From: Bilophila wadsworthia ATCC 49260 | GTDB taxonomy: Bacteria; Desulfobacterota; Desulfovibrionia; Desulfovibrionales; Desulfovibrionaceae | NCBI RefSeq assembly: GCF_000701705.1 | Contig: NZ_JNJP01000013.1 | Location: 1-64,000, forward strand | DNA: 64,000 nt | Direction: 5' to 3' | Shown: positions 8,887 through 17,733 of the stretch, one piece after another | Numbering within the stretch: position 1 is the stretch's first letter | Layout: each line of letters begins with the position of its first letter | Program-made: the position numbers and the translations under genes | The notes under the pieces: generated by a model | The model's database searches: none | What the model was told of the DNA's origin: nothing | What the model saw: the letters and a program-made list of their open reading frames with translations, nothing else

Positions 8887-9549
8887 TCAGGAAATGCGCC
8901 TGTCGCTTCGCTTGGTGGCCCAGTTGCCGAAGCTCTGGAATACCTGCACGATGACGATGAGCAGGACGACGGTGATGAACATGATGTCGGTCTGGTAGCG
9001 GTTGTACCCGTACATGATCGCCAGTTTGCCGAGGCCCCCGCCGCCGACGGCGCCCGACATGGCGGAGTAGCCGAGGATCGTGGTTGCCGCGATGGCGCTG
9101 CCGTTGATGAGCGAAGGCAGCGCTTCGGGCAAAAGCACCTTCATGATGATCTGCATGGTGGACGCCCCCATGGACTGCGCCGCCTCAATGACGCCGCCGT
9201 CCACTTCGAGCAGGGAGGATTCCACAAGCCGGGCCACGAAGGGCGCGGCGGCGATGACCAGCGGGACGACCGTGGCGTTGTTGCCGATGGTCGTTCCCAC
9301 GAGCAGGCGGGTCAGGGGAATGACCGCGATCATGAGGATAAGAAATGGGAACGAGCGGGTCAGGTTCACAACGACATCAAGCACGGCGTAGATCATGGGC
9401 CGGGGCGTGATGCCGTCCTGACGGCAGATGACGAGGACCGTCCCCATCATCATGCCGAACACATAGGAAAAAAAGGTGGAAACCAGCGTCATGTACAACG
9501 TGTCCACGACGCCTTCAAGCAACATTTCGATGGTAGCCTGATCAAACAT
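8887..9549 (-). CDS. metI: MetI, permease of the methionine ABC importer
   Basis: 220 residues with five hydrophobic segments and the EAA loop that contacts the ATPase (PLVIAAAPFVARLVESSLLE, then AAQSMGASTMQIIMKVLLPEA). The start ATG at 9549 overlaps the metN 3' end by 8 bp, indicating translational coupling. Forms the inner-membrane channel as a dimer with two MetN subunits. Confidence 0.92.
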   Translation of the reverse strand: MFDQATIEMLLEGVVDTLYMTLVSTFFSYVFGMMMGTVLVICRQDGITPRPMIYAVLDVVVNLTRSFPFLILMIAVIPLTRLLVGTTIGNNATVVPLVIAAAPFVARLVESSLLEVDGGVIEAAQSMGASTMQIIMKVLLPEALPSLINGSAIAATTILGYSAMSGAVGGGGLGKLAIMYGYNRYQTDIMFITVVLLIVIVQVFQSFGNWATKRSDRRIS

Positions 9550-10543
9550 TCTTCATTTCCTCCAGCATCAGTCCCTTGGAGTCGGCATAGGCGAGGATAC
9601 GCCGGACGACCTCTTCGTTGTCCGGAAGTTGCAGCACCATCTGGCCGAATGCCGTCCCGCCGATGTCGCGCGTGTCGGCAAACATGATGTTGACGGGAGC
9701 CCCGCATTCCAGCACCAGATTGCTGATGACCGGCTCAAACGAGGAGCGGCCGTTGAAAATGATCCGGTACAGCCTGCTGTGCGGCATGTCCTGCAAGGCC
9801 TCGGGAATGACGAGCTGGCGCGCCTCTTCGGTCTGAGGGTGGAAGAAAACCTCTTCGACCGAGCCGGTTTCGGCAATCCGCCCGTGGCTGATGATGGCGA
9901 CCTGATTGCAGATTTTCTCGATCACGCTCATTTCGTGCGTGATGATGATGGCGGTGATCCCCAGGCGCCGGTTGATGTCCTTGATGAGCGAAAGGATGGA
10001 TTCCGTAGTGGCGGGGTCGAGGGCGGAAGTGGCCTCGTCGCACAGGAGGATCTTGGGGTTGGTAGCCAGAGCGCGGGCGATGGCCACACGCTGCTTTTGC
10101 CCGCCCGAAAGCTGCGACGGGTAGGACTGTGCCCGGTCGGATAGGTTGACCAGCTCAAGCAGCTCGCGCGCCCGCTCGCGGGCGGCGTCCTTTTTGACTC
10201 CGGCAAGCTCCAGCGGAAAGCAGATGTTTTCCTCAGCCGTGCGCTGCATGAGGAGGTTGAACTGCTGGAAGATCATGCCCATGCTGCGGCGGGCGATCTG
10301 CAAATCCCGGGAACCCAAACGGCACATGTCCCTGCCTTCGAACATGACGCTTCCGCCGGTAGGCCGCTCAAGCATGTTGATGCAGCGCACCAGCGTGCTT
10401 TTCCCGGCGCCGCTTTTGCCGATGATCCCGAAAATATCCCCTTTCCTGATGGTCAGGTTGATGCCCTGGAGGGCATAGACTTCGGTATTTTTGCTCCTGA
10501 ACCGCTTTTCAAGGTCCTGGATCTGAATGATGGCTTCCGTCAT
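9542..10543 (-). CDS. metN: MetN, ATP-binding subunit of the methionine ABC importer
   Basis: 333 residues. Walker A GKSGAGKST (about 41-49), signature LSGGQKQRVAIARAL, Walker B ILLCDEATSALDP and a switch His in IIITHEM are all present. The C-terminal ~80 residues are the NIL domain, which in MetN binds methionine and gives trans-inhibition of transport. First gene of the metNIQ operon. An inverted repeat lies just upstream (10583-10631). Confidence 0.95.
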   Translation of the reverse strand: MTEAIIQIQDLEKRFRSKNTEVYALQGINLTIRKGDIFGIIGKSGAGKSTLVRCINMLERPTGGSVMFEGRDMCRLGSRDLQIARRSMGMIFQQFNLLMQRTAEENICFPLELAGVKKDAARERARELLELVNLSDRAQSYPSQLSGGQKQRVAIARALATNPKILLCDEATSALDPATTESILSLIKDINRRLGITAIIITHEMSVIEKICNQVAIISHGRIAETGSVEEVFFHPQTEEARQLVIPEALQDMPHSRLYRIIFNGRSSFEPVISNLVLECGAPVNIMFADTRDIGGTAFGQMVLQLPDNEEVVRRILAYADSKGLMLEEMKNV

Positions 10544-10582
10544 CCGCGTTTTTCTCCTGTTCCGTTTACATCAGGAGCTACA

Positions 10583-10631
10583 ATAGTAGCGTGCGCGCAC
10601 GCCGTCAAACGTCCGTGCGCGCGATACTATT
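10583..10631. promoter_or_regulatory. Large imperfect inverted repeat upstream of metN
   Basis: The arms begin with AATAGTA and end with its complement TACTATT. They continue into GC-rich complementary cores (GCGTGCGCGCACG and its partner), separated by a loop of about 12 nt. It lies 40-90 bp upstream of the metN ATG and is the likely operator or 5'-leader hairpin controlling the operon. It does not resemble the MetJ box (AGACGTCT) or an S-box riboswitch. The regulator is unknown. Confidence 0.5.
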
Positions 10632-10786
10632 ACCTACTTTTGGCTCTTTGAGAACGCCGGAAGCATCATTTTTCTGACGAAAAAATTGATCTATTATTCT
10701 TGATGGATAGGACGGTGATCCATCTCGTTTCCCGCGAATGGGGAAACGTGACGCTTATGGTGCTTCGCGGCGGGCTGGGGTTGTGC

Positions 10787-11461
10787 TCACAGATCTATGG
10801 ATTTGATGTGCGGATTGTCGCTGAGCAGGCTCATCAGTTGCGTCACGTTGTAATTCCTCGGCAATTTTACATAAAGGTCCAGCGAAATAAGCCCATTGCC
10901 GTTATTCCGGGACTTCATGCTGATGATTTCGAGGTTGTGGCTCAGGAGCTTGTCCCGGATGGAGGCGACACCGTCCCCCGTATCCTCGATTTCCATCGAG
11001 ATCTGCTCGGCCACGGGGAAGTTGAGCCATGTAAAGTTTTTGTGGAGCGTCATCTGGGCCGCTACGATGAGCAGGGTGGCCGCCACGCCGAGGAAGTAGA
11101 GCCCAGCGCCGATGGTCATGCCGATACCTGCCGTGGCCCAGACGCCCGCCGCCGTGGTCAGGCCGCTGATGGTCTGGTTGCGGACGAAGATCATGCCCGC
11201 GCCGAGAAAGCCCACGCCCGTCACGATCTGCGCGGCGATACGGGAAGGATCCAGCGCCACGCCCTTGAGGGTGGTCACGTCGGAAAAGCCGTATTTGGAA
11301 ACAACCATGATGAGCGCCGCCGCCAGTGCCACGATCAGGTGCGTGCGGATTCCGGCCTCTTTCAGACGGTTGTTGCGTTCGTAACCGATGAGGCCGCCGC
11401 ATATCCCGGCGATGAGGATGCGAAAAAAGAATTCCAGCTCTGTAAAGACGGTGATGTCCAT
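10787..11461 (-). CDS. MgtC/SapB-family membrane protein
   Basis: 224 residues from an ATG preceded by GGGGAGG. The N-terminal ~140 residues carry four to five membrane segments with the family signature LIAGICGGLIGYERNNRLKE followed by GIRTHLIVALAAALIM, and later GVGFLGAGMIF. The cytoplasmic C-terminus (about 150-224) is an ACT-like regulatory domain. The family is linked to survival at low magnesium and to virulence in Salmonella. Here the role is inferred only from family membership. Stands alone. Confidence 0.85.
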   Translation of the reverse strand: MDITVFTELEFFFRILIAGICGGLIGYERNNRLKEAGIRTHLIVALAAALIMVVSKYGFSDVTTLKGVALDPSRIAAQIVTGVGFLGAGMIFVRNQTISGLTTAAGVWATAGIGMTIGAGLYFLGVAATLLIVAAQMTLHKNFTWLNFPVAEQISMEIEDTGDGVASIRDKLLSHNLEIISMKSRNNGNGLISLDLYVKLPRNYNVTQLMSLLSDNPHIKSIDL

Positions 11462-11745
11462 GAGCCTCCCCGCTTGTTGGAAAGTACAATCATTGTCATA
11501 TGCCAGTTGTGGTGTGGCAGTTCATGCTGTTCCCGTCAAGTCCCGAAAGGAGACATGGGCAGCGGAGAAAGGCGCTTTGGAAGGGGAAGCAATACGGGAA
11601 AAGCATATGGGTTCCTCCCTGATCGGCTACAACGATACAAGGCTTTGACCGCAATTCCGCGTCGGCGCTGCAACATTCCGGTGTGCATCACGGCGTCAAA
11701 CGGTGTTCGTCCATGACGGAAAAAGCCCTACGGGCCATCTGCAAC
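11462..11745. other. Intergenic region upstream of the MgtC-family gene
   Basis: About 280 bp between the MgtC start and the cupin terminator. It should carry the leftward promoter of the MgtC-family gene, but no clear -35/-10 pair was found. Nothing else recognised. Confidence 0.4.
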
Positions 11746-11771
11746 AAAAAAAGCTCTCCTCGGGGGAGAGC
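11746..11771 (-). terminator. Rho-independent terminator of the cupin gene
   Basis: On the minus strand GCTCTCCCCCGAGGAGAGC forms a hairpin followed by seven T residues, 30 bp after the cupin stop. Confidence 0.85.
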
Positions 11772-11800
11772 CTTGTGCGTTTCGGGTATTGGAACGCGGA

Positions 11801-12145
11801 TCACGCGTAGAGGATCAAGGCGATGAATTCGAGATCTTCAGTACCGTCGTTCTCCAGCATGTGCTCCTCTCCGTCTTTGCAGATCATCACGTCACCGGCG
11901 GTTACTGGCTTCAGTTCGCCATTGTCGAAGTACAGGCCAGTGCCGCTGAGAACATGGTACACCTCGAAATCACCGACATGGCGATGCCGGCCGACGGAAC
12001 AGCCGGGTTTGAGCACGCAATGGTTGAAAACGCGGCCCTTACCCGCGAAATCTTCGCCGTTGAGCAGTTCCGCGGCGAGGATATGCCCTTTGCCGCCTTT
12101 GTGCTGCATGTCCAATTTGGTCAGTTCATCATAATGCCGTATCAT
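11801..12145 (-). CDS. Small single-domain cupin protein
   Basis: 114 residues. Cupin motif 1 is visible as GCSVGRHRHVGDFEVYHVLSG, with the metal-binding HxH...E, and motif 2 as GDVMICKDGEEHMLEN with the third His. Expected to bind a divalent metal. It resembles small cupins that act on sugar or small-molecule ligands, but the substrate cannot be told from sequence. It lies 66 bp downstream of the aldo/keto reductase on the same strand and may be co-transcribed with it. Confidence 0.85.
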   Translation of the reverse strand: MIRHYDELTKLDMQHKGGKGHILAAELLNGEDFAGKGRVFNHCVLKPGCSVGRHRHVGDFEVYHVLSGTGLYFDNGELKPVTAGDVMICKDGEEHMLENDGTEDLEFIALILYA

Positions 12146-12210
12146 GAAAATGCTCCTTTCGGCCCATGATACGGCACTTCATGACCGTTGTGAATGATGG
12201 GCGAGCGGCA

Positions 12211-13047
12211 TTACTTGATCCCCGTGAATGTATACGGATCATCTCCGATATGTTCGCCGCAGTCCAGCGCATCAATCCGATCCATATCGCCCGGTGTGAG
12301 TATGAAGGAAAACACGTCGCCGTTTTCATGTATCCTGCTTTCGTTGCTTGATTTAGGGATGGCGATGTGCCCTTTCTGGATATGCCAGCGCAGAATAATC
12401 TGGCCCGGCGTTTTCCCGTGGGCGGCGGCGATTTCTACGATGGCCGGATGCTGCATGAGTTTGCCCCGGAACAGCGGTCCCCACGCCACGAGCCGTATGC
12501 CGTTTTCCCGGCAGTATGCGCACAAATCACGCTCCTGATAAAGAGGGTGCAGCTCGATCTGGTTGAGTACGGGGAACCTGCCGAACGCGCTCCGGATTTC
12601 CTCCAGATGTTTGATCTGGAAATTGGATACGCCAACCCGGCGGACGAATCCTTCCTCACGTCGCCTCAGAAGTTTTTCGTATGCGCTGAGACGTTGTTTC
12701 CGATCCGTCCCCGGCCAGTGGAGAAGGCAGCAGTCCAAAACGTCTATTCCCAGATCCCGCAATGATTGCGCAAGGGAAGCATCCGGATCGTCAAAACGGG
12801 TCGGCCAGATTTTCGAGGAGATGAAAAGGTCCTCACGCTGTACGCCGCATGTACGGATCGCTTCGCCAACCTCGGCTTCATTTCCATACATGGCCGCCGA
12901 ATCGATGTATCGGTAGCCGTCCCGGACGGCCCAGCGGATCGCGTTGATGATTTCTTCGCCGTGCGCGGCGTAACACCCAAAGCCATATCCCGGCATGGCC
13001 GTGCCGTCATTCAGAGACACGGGCTCCGCTATGTCGCGAATGCTCAT
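12211..13047 (-). CDS. Aldo/keto reductase
   Basis: 278 residues, the normal length for a bacterial AKR5-type reductase. The catalytic tetrad is visible: Asp and Tyr in DSAAMYGNE, Lys in SSKIWP and His in LLHWPG. The C-terminal NADPH-binding signature is IPKSSNESRI. The barrel runs through the whole chain. An AGGGGGA ribosome-binding site precedes the ATG at 13047. It reduces an aldehyde or ketone with NADPH. Physiological substrate unknown. Confidence 0.9.
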   Translation of the reverse strand: MSIRDIAEPVSLNDGTAMPGYGFGCYAAHGEEIINAIRWAVRDGYRYIDSAAMYGNEAEVGEAIRTCGVQREDLFISSKIWPTRFDDPDASLAQSLRDLGIDVLDCCLLHWPGTDRKQRLSAYEKLLRRREEGFVRRVGVSNFQIKHLEEIRSAFGRFPVLNQIELHPLYQERDLCAYCRENGIRLVAWGPLFRGKLMQHPAIVEIAAAHGKTPGQIILRWHIQKGHIAIPKSSNESRIHENGDVFSFILTPGDMDRIDALDCGEHIGDDPYTFTGIK

Positions 13048-13227
13048 GGCTGTTCCCCCTAAGGAAATGTTTTTTCGGAACTATCGGACAGGGAATGAAA
13101 AGAAGCAAGGGAAGGGTGCCGGCATATGAAGACGGCTGTGCGGAATGATTGCTTTTTGACGAGGAGTCCTTTAGGCAGGAAAGACATGTACCGGATCTCC
13201 CTTTTTTACCCACAGGAGTGAACAAGC

Positions 13228-13644
13228 ATGATTGAGCGTACCCTTTCCCTGATCAAACCCGATGCCGTACAACGGAATCTGACCGGCGAAATCCTTGCCA
13301 TGATCCAAGGGGCTGGCCTCAAGGTCGTGGCCCTCAAGATGATCCACATGACCAAGGCACAGGCGGAAGGGTTTTACGCCGTACACCGGGAACGTCCTTT
13401 TTTTGACAGCCTGACCGACTATATGAGCTCCGGCCCGGTGGTTTGCTCCATTCTGGAAGGTGAGGACGCCATCCATCGGTATCGTGAACTCATGGGTGCC
13501 ACCAACCCGGAAAAGGCCGCTGAAGGGACGATCCGCAAGAAATACGCGGTCAGCCTCGAGGCGAACTCCGTGCACGGTTCCGACGCGCCGGAAACGGCGG
13601 CTTTCGAAACCCGGTATTTCTTCAGCGCGTTTGAAATAGTGTAG
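13228..13644 (+). CDS. ndk: Nucleoside diphosphate kinase
   Basis: 138 residues, the standard length. It starts MIERTLSLIKPDAVQRN and carries the active-site signature NSVHGSDAPETA, with the phosphorylated His at about residue 115. AGGAG precedes the ATG. Transfers the gamma-phosphate between nucleoside triphosphates and diphosphates in the cytoplasm. Single-gene unit, with a terminator about 90 bp downstream shared with the convergent dms operon. Confidence 0.97.
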   Translation: MIERTLSLIKPDAVQRNLTGEILAMIQGAGLKVVALKMIHMTKAQAEGFYAVHRERPFFDSLTDYMSSGPVVCSILEGEDAIHRYRELMGATNPEKAAEGTIRKKYAVSLEANSVHGSDAPETAAFETRYFFSAFEIV

Positions 13645-13647
13645 GGT

Positions 13648-13716
13648 TTACCTGTTCAAAAAGAACATGAAGGCCACGAGGACAACGAACAACAAAACCA
13701 GCGACGTGGTAATCAT
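13648..13716 (-). CDS. Possible 22-residue single-span membrane peptide
   Basis: A short frame, MITTSLVLLFVVLVAFMFFL-NR, in which nearly every residue after the fourth is hydrophobic. A strong GGGAGG lies 7 nt before the ATG at 13716. It starts directly after the dms terminator and ends 3 bp from the ndk stop. The combination of ribosome-binding site and transmembrane-only composition suggests a real small protein, but a chance ORF cannot be excluded at this size. No family recognised. Confidence 0.4.
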   Translation of the reverse strand: MITTSLVLLFVVLVAFMFFLNR

Positions 13717-13733
13717 ACGAGCCTCCCTTTGTG

Positions 13734-13761
13734 AAAAGCCCCGGTCATCCCGGGGCTTTTT
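13734..13761. terminator. Bidirectional terminator between ndk and dmsC
   Basis: AAAAGCCCCGG and CCGGGGCTTTT form an 11-bp stem with a 5-nt loop. There are A/T runs on both sides, so it works for the plus-strand ndk and the minus-strand dms operon. Confidence 0.85.
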
Positions 13762-13763
13762 CG

Positions 13764-14573
13764 TTACATGCCGAACCATGTGTAGCCGCTGTAGAACAGG
13801 GCGCGTCCGCAGACCTCACCCGCTACGATGGGCAGGAGGATGATTCCGGCCCTGATCCAGAGCGGGCAGGGGCAGGTTCGGCAAGCGCCCGGAAGCATCT
13901 CATTGACGCCATTACGGATGAGCAGCAGAGGGCCCAGCGCTGCGCCGAAGAGCAGGAGCGTCAAATGCCATGCCAGCAGATAGGTGGAGAACGGCGATTG
14001 CGCCAACAACAGCTGCAACGGGATCACCAGCATTTGGAGTATGAAGGCCAATACGATGAATACGGGATACCAGCCGAGCAGGAGCGTTGCCTTCTTTTCG
14101 GGATCCTTCCGGGCGGCAAGGGCGTCCATGAAGAGCAGCAGGCTGGAACCGAGCAGCAGGCTGGTGGCGAGAAAGAGCCAGTAGGTGAACAGCGAATTCC
14201 AAAAAGGAACGGTCGGGATGGTGTAAACCCGGCTCATGACATAGACAAAAGCAAGGCCGAGGATGGCGGCCAGACGGCGTGCCCATGCATTGAGCGTGAT
14301 CAGCCAGAGGAGAAGCCCGGCTCCAAACAGCCCGACGAACAGGATTTCGCGGCTCAGCCACGATGTCCCCACGTTGGTGATCGTGTAAAAGCTTACCGTA
14401 GGATCGGAAAGATGTTCCAGTGAAGCCAGCGCGCCCACGCCGAGCAGGATGCAGGCGGCCCACGCCTTGGCCCGCGACGTGTCGGCGGTACGGCTGAAGA
14501 AGGACAGGATCAGCATACCCGCCGCGGCTTGGCCGAGCAGGGTGAAGATGACGAGACTCCAATAACCGTGCAT
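13764..14573 (-). CDS. dmsC: DmsC-like membrane anchor subunit of a DMSO-reductase-type enzyme
   Basis: 269 residues from the ATG at 14573 (MHGYWSLVIFTLLGQAAAGM). That start has a GAGGAGG 8 nt upstream and follows the dmsB stop immediately. Eight hydrophobic segments fit the DmsC family, which carries quinol oxidation and anchors the periplasmic or cytoplasmic catalytic dimer. Third gene of the dmsABC operon, closed by the terminator at 13734-13761. Confidence 0.85.
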   Translation of the reverse strand: MHGYWSLVIFTLLGQAAAGMLILSFFSRTADTSRAKAWAACILLGVGALASLEHLSDPTVSFYTITNVGTSWLSREILFVGLFGAGLLLWLITLNAWARRLAAILGLAFVYVMSRVYTIPTVPFWNSLFTYWLFLATSLLLGSSLLLFMDALAARKDPEKKATLLLGWYPVFIVLAFILQMLVIPLQLLLAQSPFSTYLLAWHLTLLLFGAALGPLLLIRNGVNEMLPGACRTCPCPLWIRAGIILLPIVAGEVCGRALFYSGYTWFGM

Positions 14574-14575
14574 GG

Positions 14576-15205
14576 CTAAACCTCCTCGGGATTGCTGATG
14601 CGTTTCCCGCGCAGCCCTTCGGTGCTGCCTTGCGGTTTGGAATGACGGTTGGGAGCACAGATGAAGTGGGGACGGGTGAGTTCCGGCCCCGGAAGCGGCG
14701 CGATGGCGGCCTGTTCCCCATAACGCTTGAGCAGTTCGTCGTATTCGCCGTAATCCAGCGCGCGGCAAGGGCAGGCCGCGACGCAGGACGGGGGCAGGCC
14801 TTGCTCAAGATAGTCGCGGCAGAAGTCGCATTTGGTCATCTTCTTGCGCTCGGGGTCAAACTGCGGCGCGCCGTAGGGACAGTTCCATTCGCAGTAGCGG
14901 CACCCCACACAACGGTCCGGATCCACGGAGACGATGCCGTTCTCGTCCTTGTGCATGGCCTGCGTGGGGCAGGCTTCGGCACAGACGGGGTTCTCGCAAT
15001 GGTTGCACGACAGCGACACGTAGTAGGCGAAGACGTTTTGTTCATAGGCGTCGCCCACGGGAAGCCATTCACCACCGGAATATTCCAGAACCCGCCGCCA
15101 CAACACGCCTTTGTTCAGGTTATGCTTGTCGATGCAGGCGATCATGCAGGCCTTGCAGCCGGTGCATAGTTCCGAATTGAAGTAGAATGCAGGATTTTTG
15201 ATCAT
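14576..15205 (-). CDS. dmsB: DmsB-like four-cluster iron-sulfur subunit
   Basis: 209 residues from the ATG at 15205 (MIKNPAFYFNSELCTGCKAC), preceded by AAGGA. Longer upstream frames are not homologous. Four cysteine groups, CTGCKACMIAC, CNHCENPVCAEACP, CVGCRYCEWNCP and CDFC...CVAACP, bind four [4Fe-4S] clusters that pass electrons from the membrane anchor to the molybdenum subunit. The stop overlaps the dmsC ribosome-binding site. Confidence 0.92.
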   Translation of the reverse strand: MIKNPAFYFNSELCTGCKACMIACIDKHNLNKGVLWRRVLEYSGGEWLPVGDAYEQNVFAYYVSLSCNHCENPVCAEACPTQAMHKDENGIVSVDPDRCVGCRYCEWNCPYGAPQFDPERKKMTKCDFCRDYLEQGLPPSCVAACPCRALDYGEYDELLKRYGEQAAIAPLPGPELTRPHFICAPNRHSKPQGSTEGLRGKRISNPEEV

Positions 15206-15270
15206 GAATCGGTCCTTTTCTTCGGCCTGAGATACGGCCGCCCGGAGAAGCGGCCGTCCCTCCGGAGCGG

Positions 15271-17709
15271 TTACGCTTTTTCCACCTGCACGAGATTGGT
15301 GTGGTGAGGGTTCCCCTTGGCCAGGGCTGTCGGGAGAAGCTTGGTCAGCACGTTGACGCAGCCGTTGGTGTCTTCCCCGGCGGCGTTGGGCGTATGCCAT
15401 GCGCCTTCGGGAAGTGACACCACGCCCGGCATGATGCGGGGCGTGATCTTGGCTTTGACGAAGGAAACGCCGCGCCCGTTGAACACCTTCACACGATCCC
15501 CGAATTCGATGCCGCGGGCTTTCGCGTCGATGGGGTTGATCCAGAGCTCTTGCGGCGCGACTTCCTGCAGCCACCAGCAGTTCCCGTAGGTCGAGTGCGT
15601 GCGCTGCTTGTAGTGGTGCCCGATGAGCTGCAGCGGCCACTCCTTGCGTTCCGGGCTGATAGCGCCTTCGGGGTTGGGGATGTACTCGGGCAGCGCGGTG
15701 ATGGCCTGACCGGGCAGCAGGGTCCATGTTTCCGCCAGCTCGGCGAGGCGCGGCGAATAGATCTCGATTTTGCCCGACGGCGAGGGCAAGGGATTGGCCT
15801 CGGGATCGTCCCGGAATGCTTTATAGGCGATATGGTTTTCGGGGAAGTACCTTTTGTACACGCCCATCGTGTAGGCTTCCTCCAGCGTGGGCGGCAGTTC
15901 GGGGATGGCCTTGCGGGACTCCGCGTACAGTTTCTCCAGCCATTGGTATTGGGTACGGCCTTCCGTGAAGGCCTCCTTCACGCCGAGCTCGTTGGCAACG
16001 CCCGCGCAGATATCATAGATGCTTTTGGCTTCGCCGAGCGGCTCAATGCACTTGTTATCGAAGATCACGTAGGCGATGTTGCTGTCGCCGTCGGAAGTCC
16101 AGTCATGCTCCTCAAGGTTCAAACAGCTTGGCAGCAGAAAGTCCGCATAACGGGCGGAAGGCGTCAGTGTCGTGTCGATGACCACGATGGTCTCGCACTT
16201 TTTGTCGTCCAGCAGGATGGGGTGCATCTGGTTGATGCCGCCGTGCTGGTTCGTCAGGCAGTTCCCCGCGTAGTTCCAGATGAATTTGATCGGCGCGATG
16301 AGCCTTTCGCGTCCCCGGATGCCTGCCGTGGTGGCGGTCATCTGCTTGTAGTCGTCGATGGCCTGATACCAGTTGAAGCAGGAGAGTTCCGTCTTCACGG
16401 GATTTTCCAGCGTGGGGAAGGTCGCCATGGGAAGCTTGTATCCCGCGTTTTCGCGCGCCCCGGTATTCCCGCCCTTGATGCCCACGTTGCCGGTGAGCAC
16501 GGCGAGCATACCGATGGCGCGGGAAATGTTTTCCCCGTTGGTGGTGCGCTGCGGGCCCCAGCCCTGACAGATGAAGCACGGCCTGGCCCCGGCGATCTCG
16601 CGGGCCAGCTTCTCGATGCGGGCCGGGGGAATCCCGGTGATGCGCGAGGCCCATGCCGGAGTCTTTGGCGTCTTGTCCGGGCCTTGCCCCTGAATGTAGG
16701 ATTTGTAGGACGAACCGGCTGGAGCGCCCTTGGGCAGGGATTCCTCATCATAGCCGATGGTGTATTTGGCGAGGAAGGGCTTGTCGATAAGGTCTTCAGT
16801 GATCATCACGTAGGCCAGCGCCGCGCTGAGGGCCGCGTCCGTACCCGGGCGGATGGGAATCCATTCGTCGCCCACGGACACCATGGAATCGGTATAACGC
16901 GGATCGATGATGATGACGCGGGTGTTACGGGTGAAACGGGCGTGCTGGAGCGTTTTGGCCTTGCACCCCGACATGCGCGTTTCCGAGGGGTTGTTGCCGA
17001 AGAACACGGCCAGTTCGCTGTTTTCCATGTCGGAAAGCGAGTTCCCGTCAACCCAGCTCCCGCCGTACAAATAGGGCATACCTACCGTGATCTGGCAGGT
17101 GGAGTAGTCCGAATAGTGGTTCAGGTAACCACCCACGAGATTCATGAGCCGGGCTACGGGCGTGGCGGCCGGAGGCCAGCTTTTGCCCATGGTGCTGCCG
17201 AGGGCACCCGTGCCGTAGTTGAGATAGACGGCCTCGTTGCCGTAGGTGTCTATGGTGCCGCGCAGCCTTTGTCCGATCTCCTTGAAGGCTTCCTCCCAGC
17301 TGATACGTTCGAATTTGCCTTCTCCTCTGTTGCCCACTCGGCGCAGGGGATAGGGGATGCGCTGTTCGGCATAGATGCGCTGACGCATGGAGCGCCCGCG
17401 CGGACAAGCACGGAGCTGCTGCATACCGTAGCGGTCGTCTCCGGTGTTGTCCGTCTCTACGCGGGTGATCACGCCGTCTTTGACGTGCACCCGCAGGGCG
17501 CAACGGCTGCCGCAGTTGACGTTGCAGGAGTTCCAGAGGATGCGCTCTTCCCCTGTCCCCGAGGGGGCGGGCGGTGCGGCGACGGCGCTTCCCGCATTGA
17601 GGATTTCAATGGAAAAAGGAAAGAATGCCGAAGCGAGGACGACGGCGCCGCCCTTGATCACGTCGCGCCGTTTGAGCAATGCCTGCTCGGTACAATGAGG
17701 TTTCCGCAT
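15271..17709 (-). CDS. dmsA: DmsA-like molybdopterin-dependent reductase, Tat-exported
   Basis: 812 residues from the ATG at 17709 with GGAGGG upstream. A twin-arginine signal (LKRRDVIKGGAVVLASAFF, then AVAA) directs export. An N-terminal CNVNCGSRC plus a later Cys (RACPRGRS) bind the FS0 [4Fe-4S] cluster. The Mo-bis-MGD domains follow (DPRYTDS, GWGPQRTTNGE, GGNTGARENAG), ending with the cofactor-binding C-terminal domain (EFGDRVKVFNGRG). A Ser in SDYSTCQ is the likely Mo ligand, as in DmsA. Probably reduces a sulfoxide or N-oxide with quinol electrons. The exact substrate is not predictable. First gene of dmsABC. Confidence 0.88.
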   Translation of the reverse strand: MRKPHCTEQALLKRRDVIKGGAVVLASAFFPFSIEILNAGSAVAAPPAPSGTGEERILWNSCNVNCGSRCALRVHVKDGVITRVETDNTGDDRYGMQQLRACPRGRSMRQRIYAEQRIPYPLRRVGNRGEGKFERISWEEAFKEIGQRLRGTIDTYGNEAVYLNYGTGALGSTMGKSWPPAATPVARLMNLVGGYLNHYSDYSTCQITVGMPYLYGGSWVDGNSLSDMENSELAVFFGNNPSETRMSGCKAKTLQHARFTRNTRVIIIDPRYTDSMVSVGDEWIPIRPGTDAALSAALAYVMITEDLIDKPFLAKYTIGYDEESLPKGAPAGSSYKSYIQGQGPDKTPKTPAWASRITGIPPARIEKLAREIAGARPCFICQGWGPQRTTNGENISRAIGMLAVLTGNVGIKGGNTGARENAGYKLPMATFPTLENPVKTELSCFNWYQAIDDYKQMTATTAGIRGRERLIAPIKFIWNYAGNCLTNQHGGINQMHPILLDDKKCETIVVIDTTLTPSARYADFLLPSCLNLEEHDWTSDGDSNIAYVIFDNKCIEPLGEAKSIYDICAGVANELGVKEAFTEGRTQYQWLEKLYAESRKAIPELPPTLEEAYTMGVYKRYFPENHIAYKAFRDDPEANPLPSPSGKIEIYSPRLAELAETWTLLPGQAITALPEYIPNPEGAISPERKEWPLQLIGHHYKQRTHSTYGNCWWLQEVAPQELWINPIDAKARGIEFGDRVKVFNGRGVSFVKAKITPRIMPGVVSLPEGAWHTPNAAGEDTNGCVNVLTKLLPTALAKGNPHHTNLVQVEKA

Positions 17710-17733
17710 GAGCCCTCCGCAGAAAAAGGATTC

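Noticed and set aside
10544..10786. SAM (S-box) riboswitch in front of metN
   Set aside because: The region contains a large inverted repeat but not the conserved S-box core sequence or multi-helix layout.
15206..15727. Extension of the dmsB frame
   Set aside because: It overlaps dmsA, is not homologous to ferredoxin subunits, and a good start exists at 15205.
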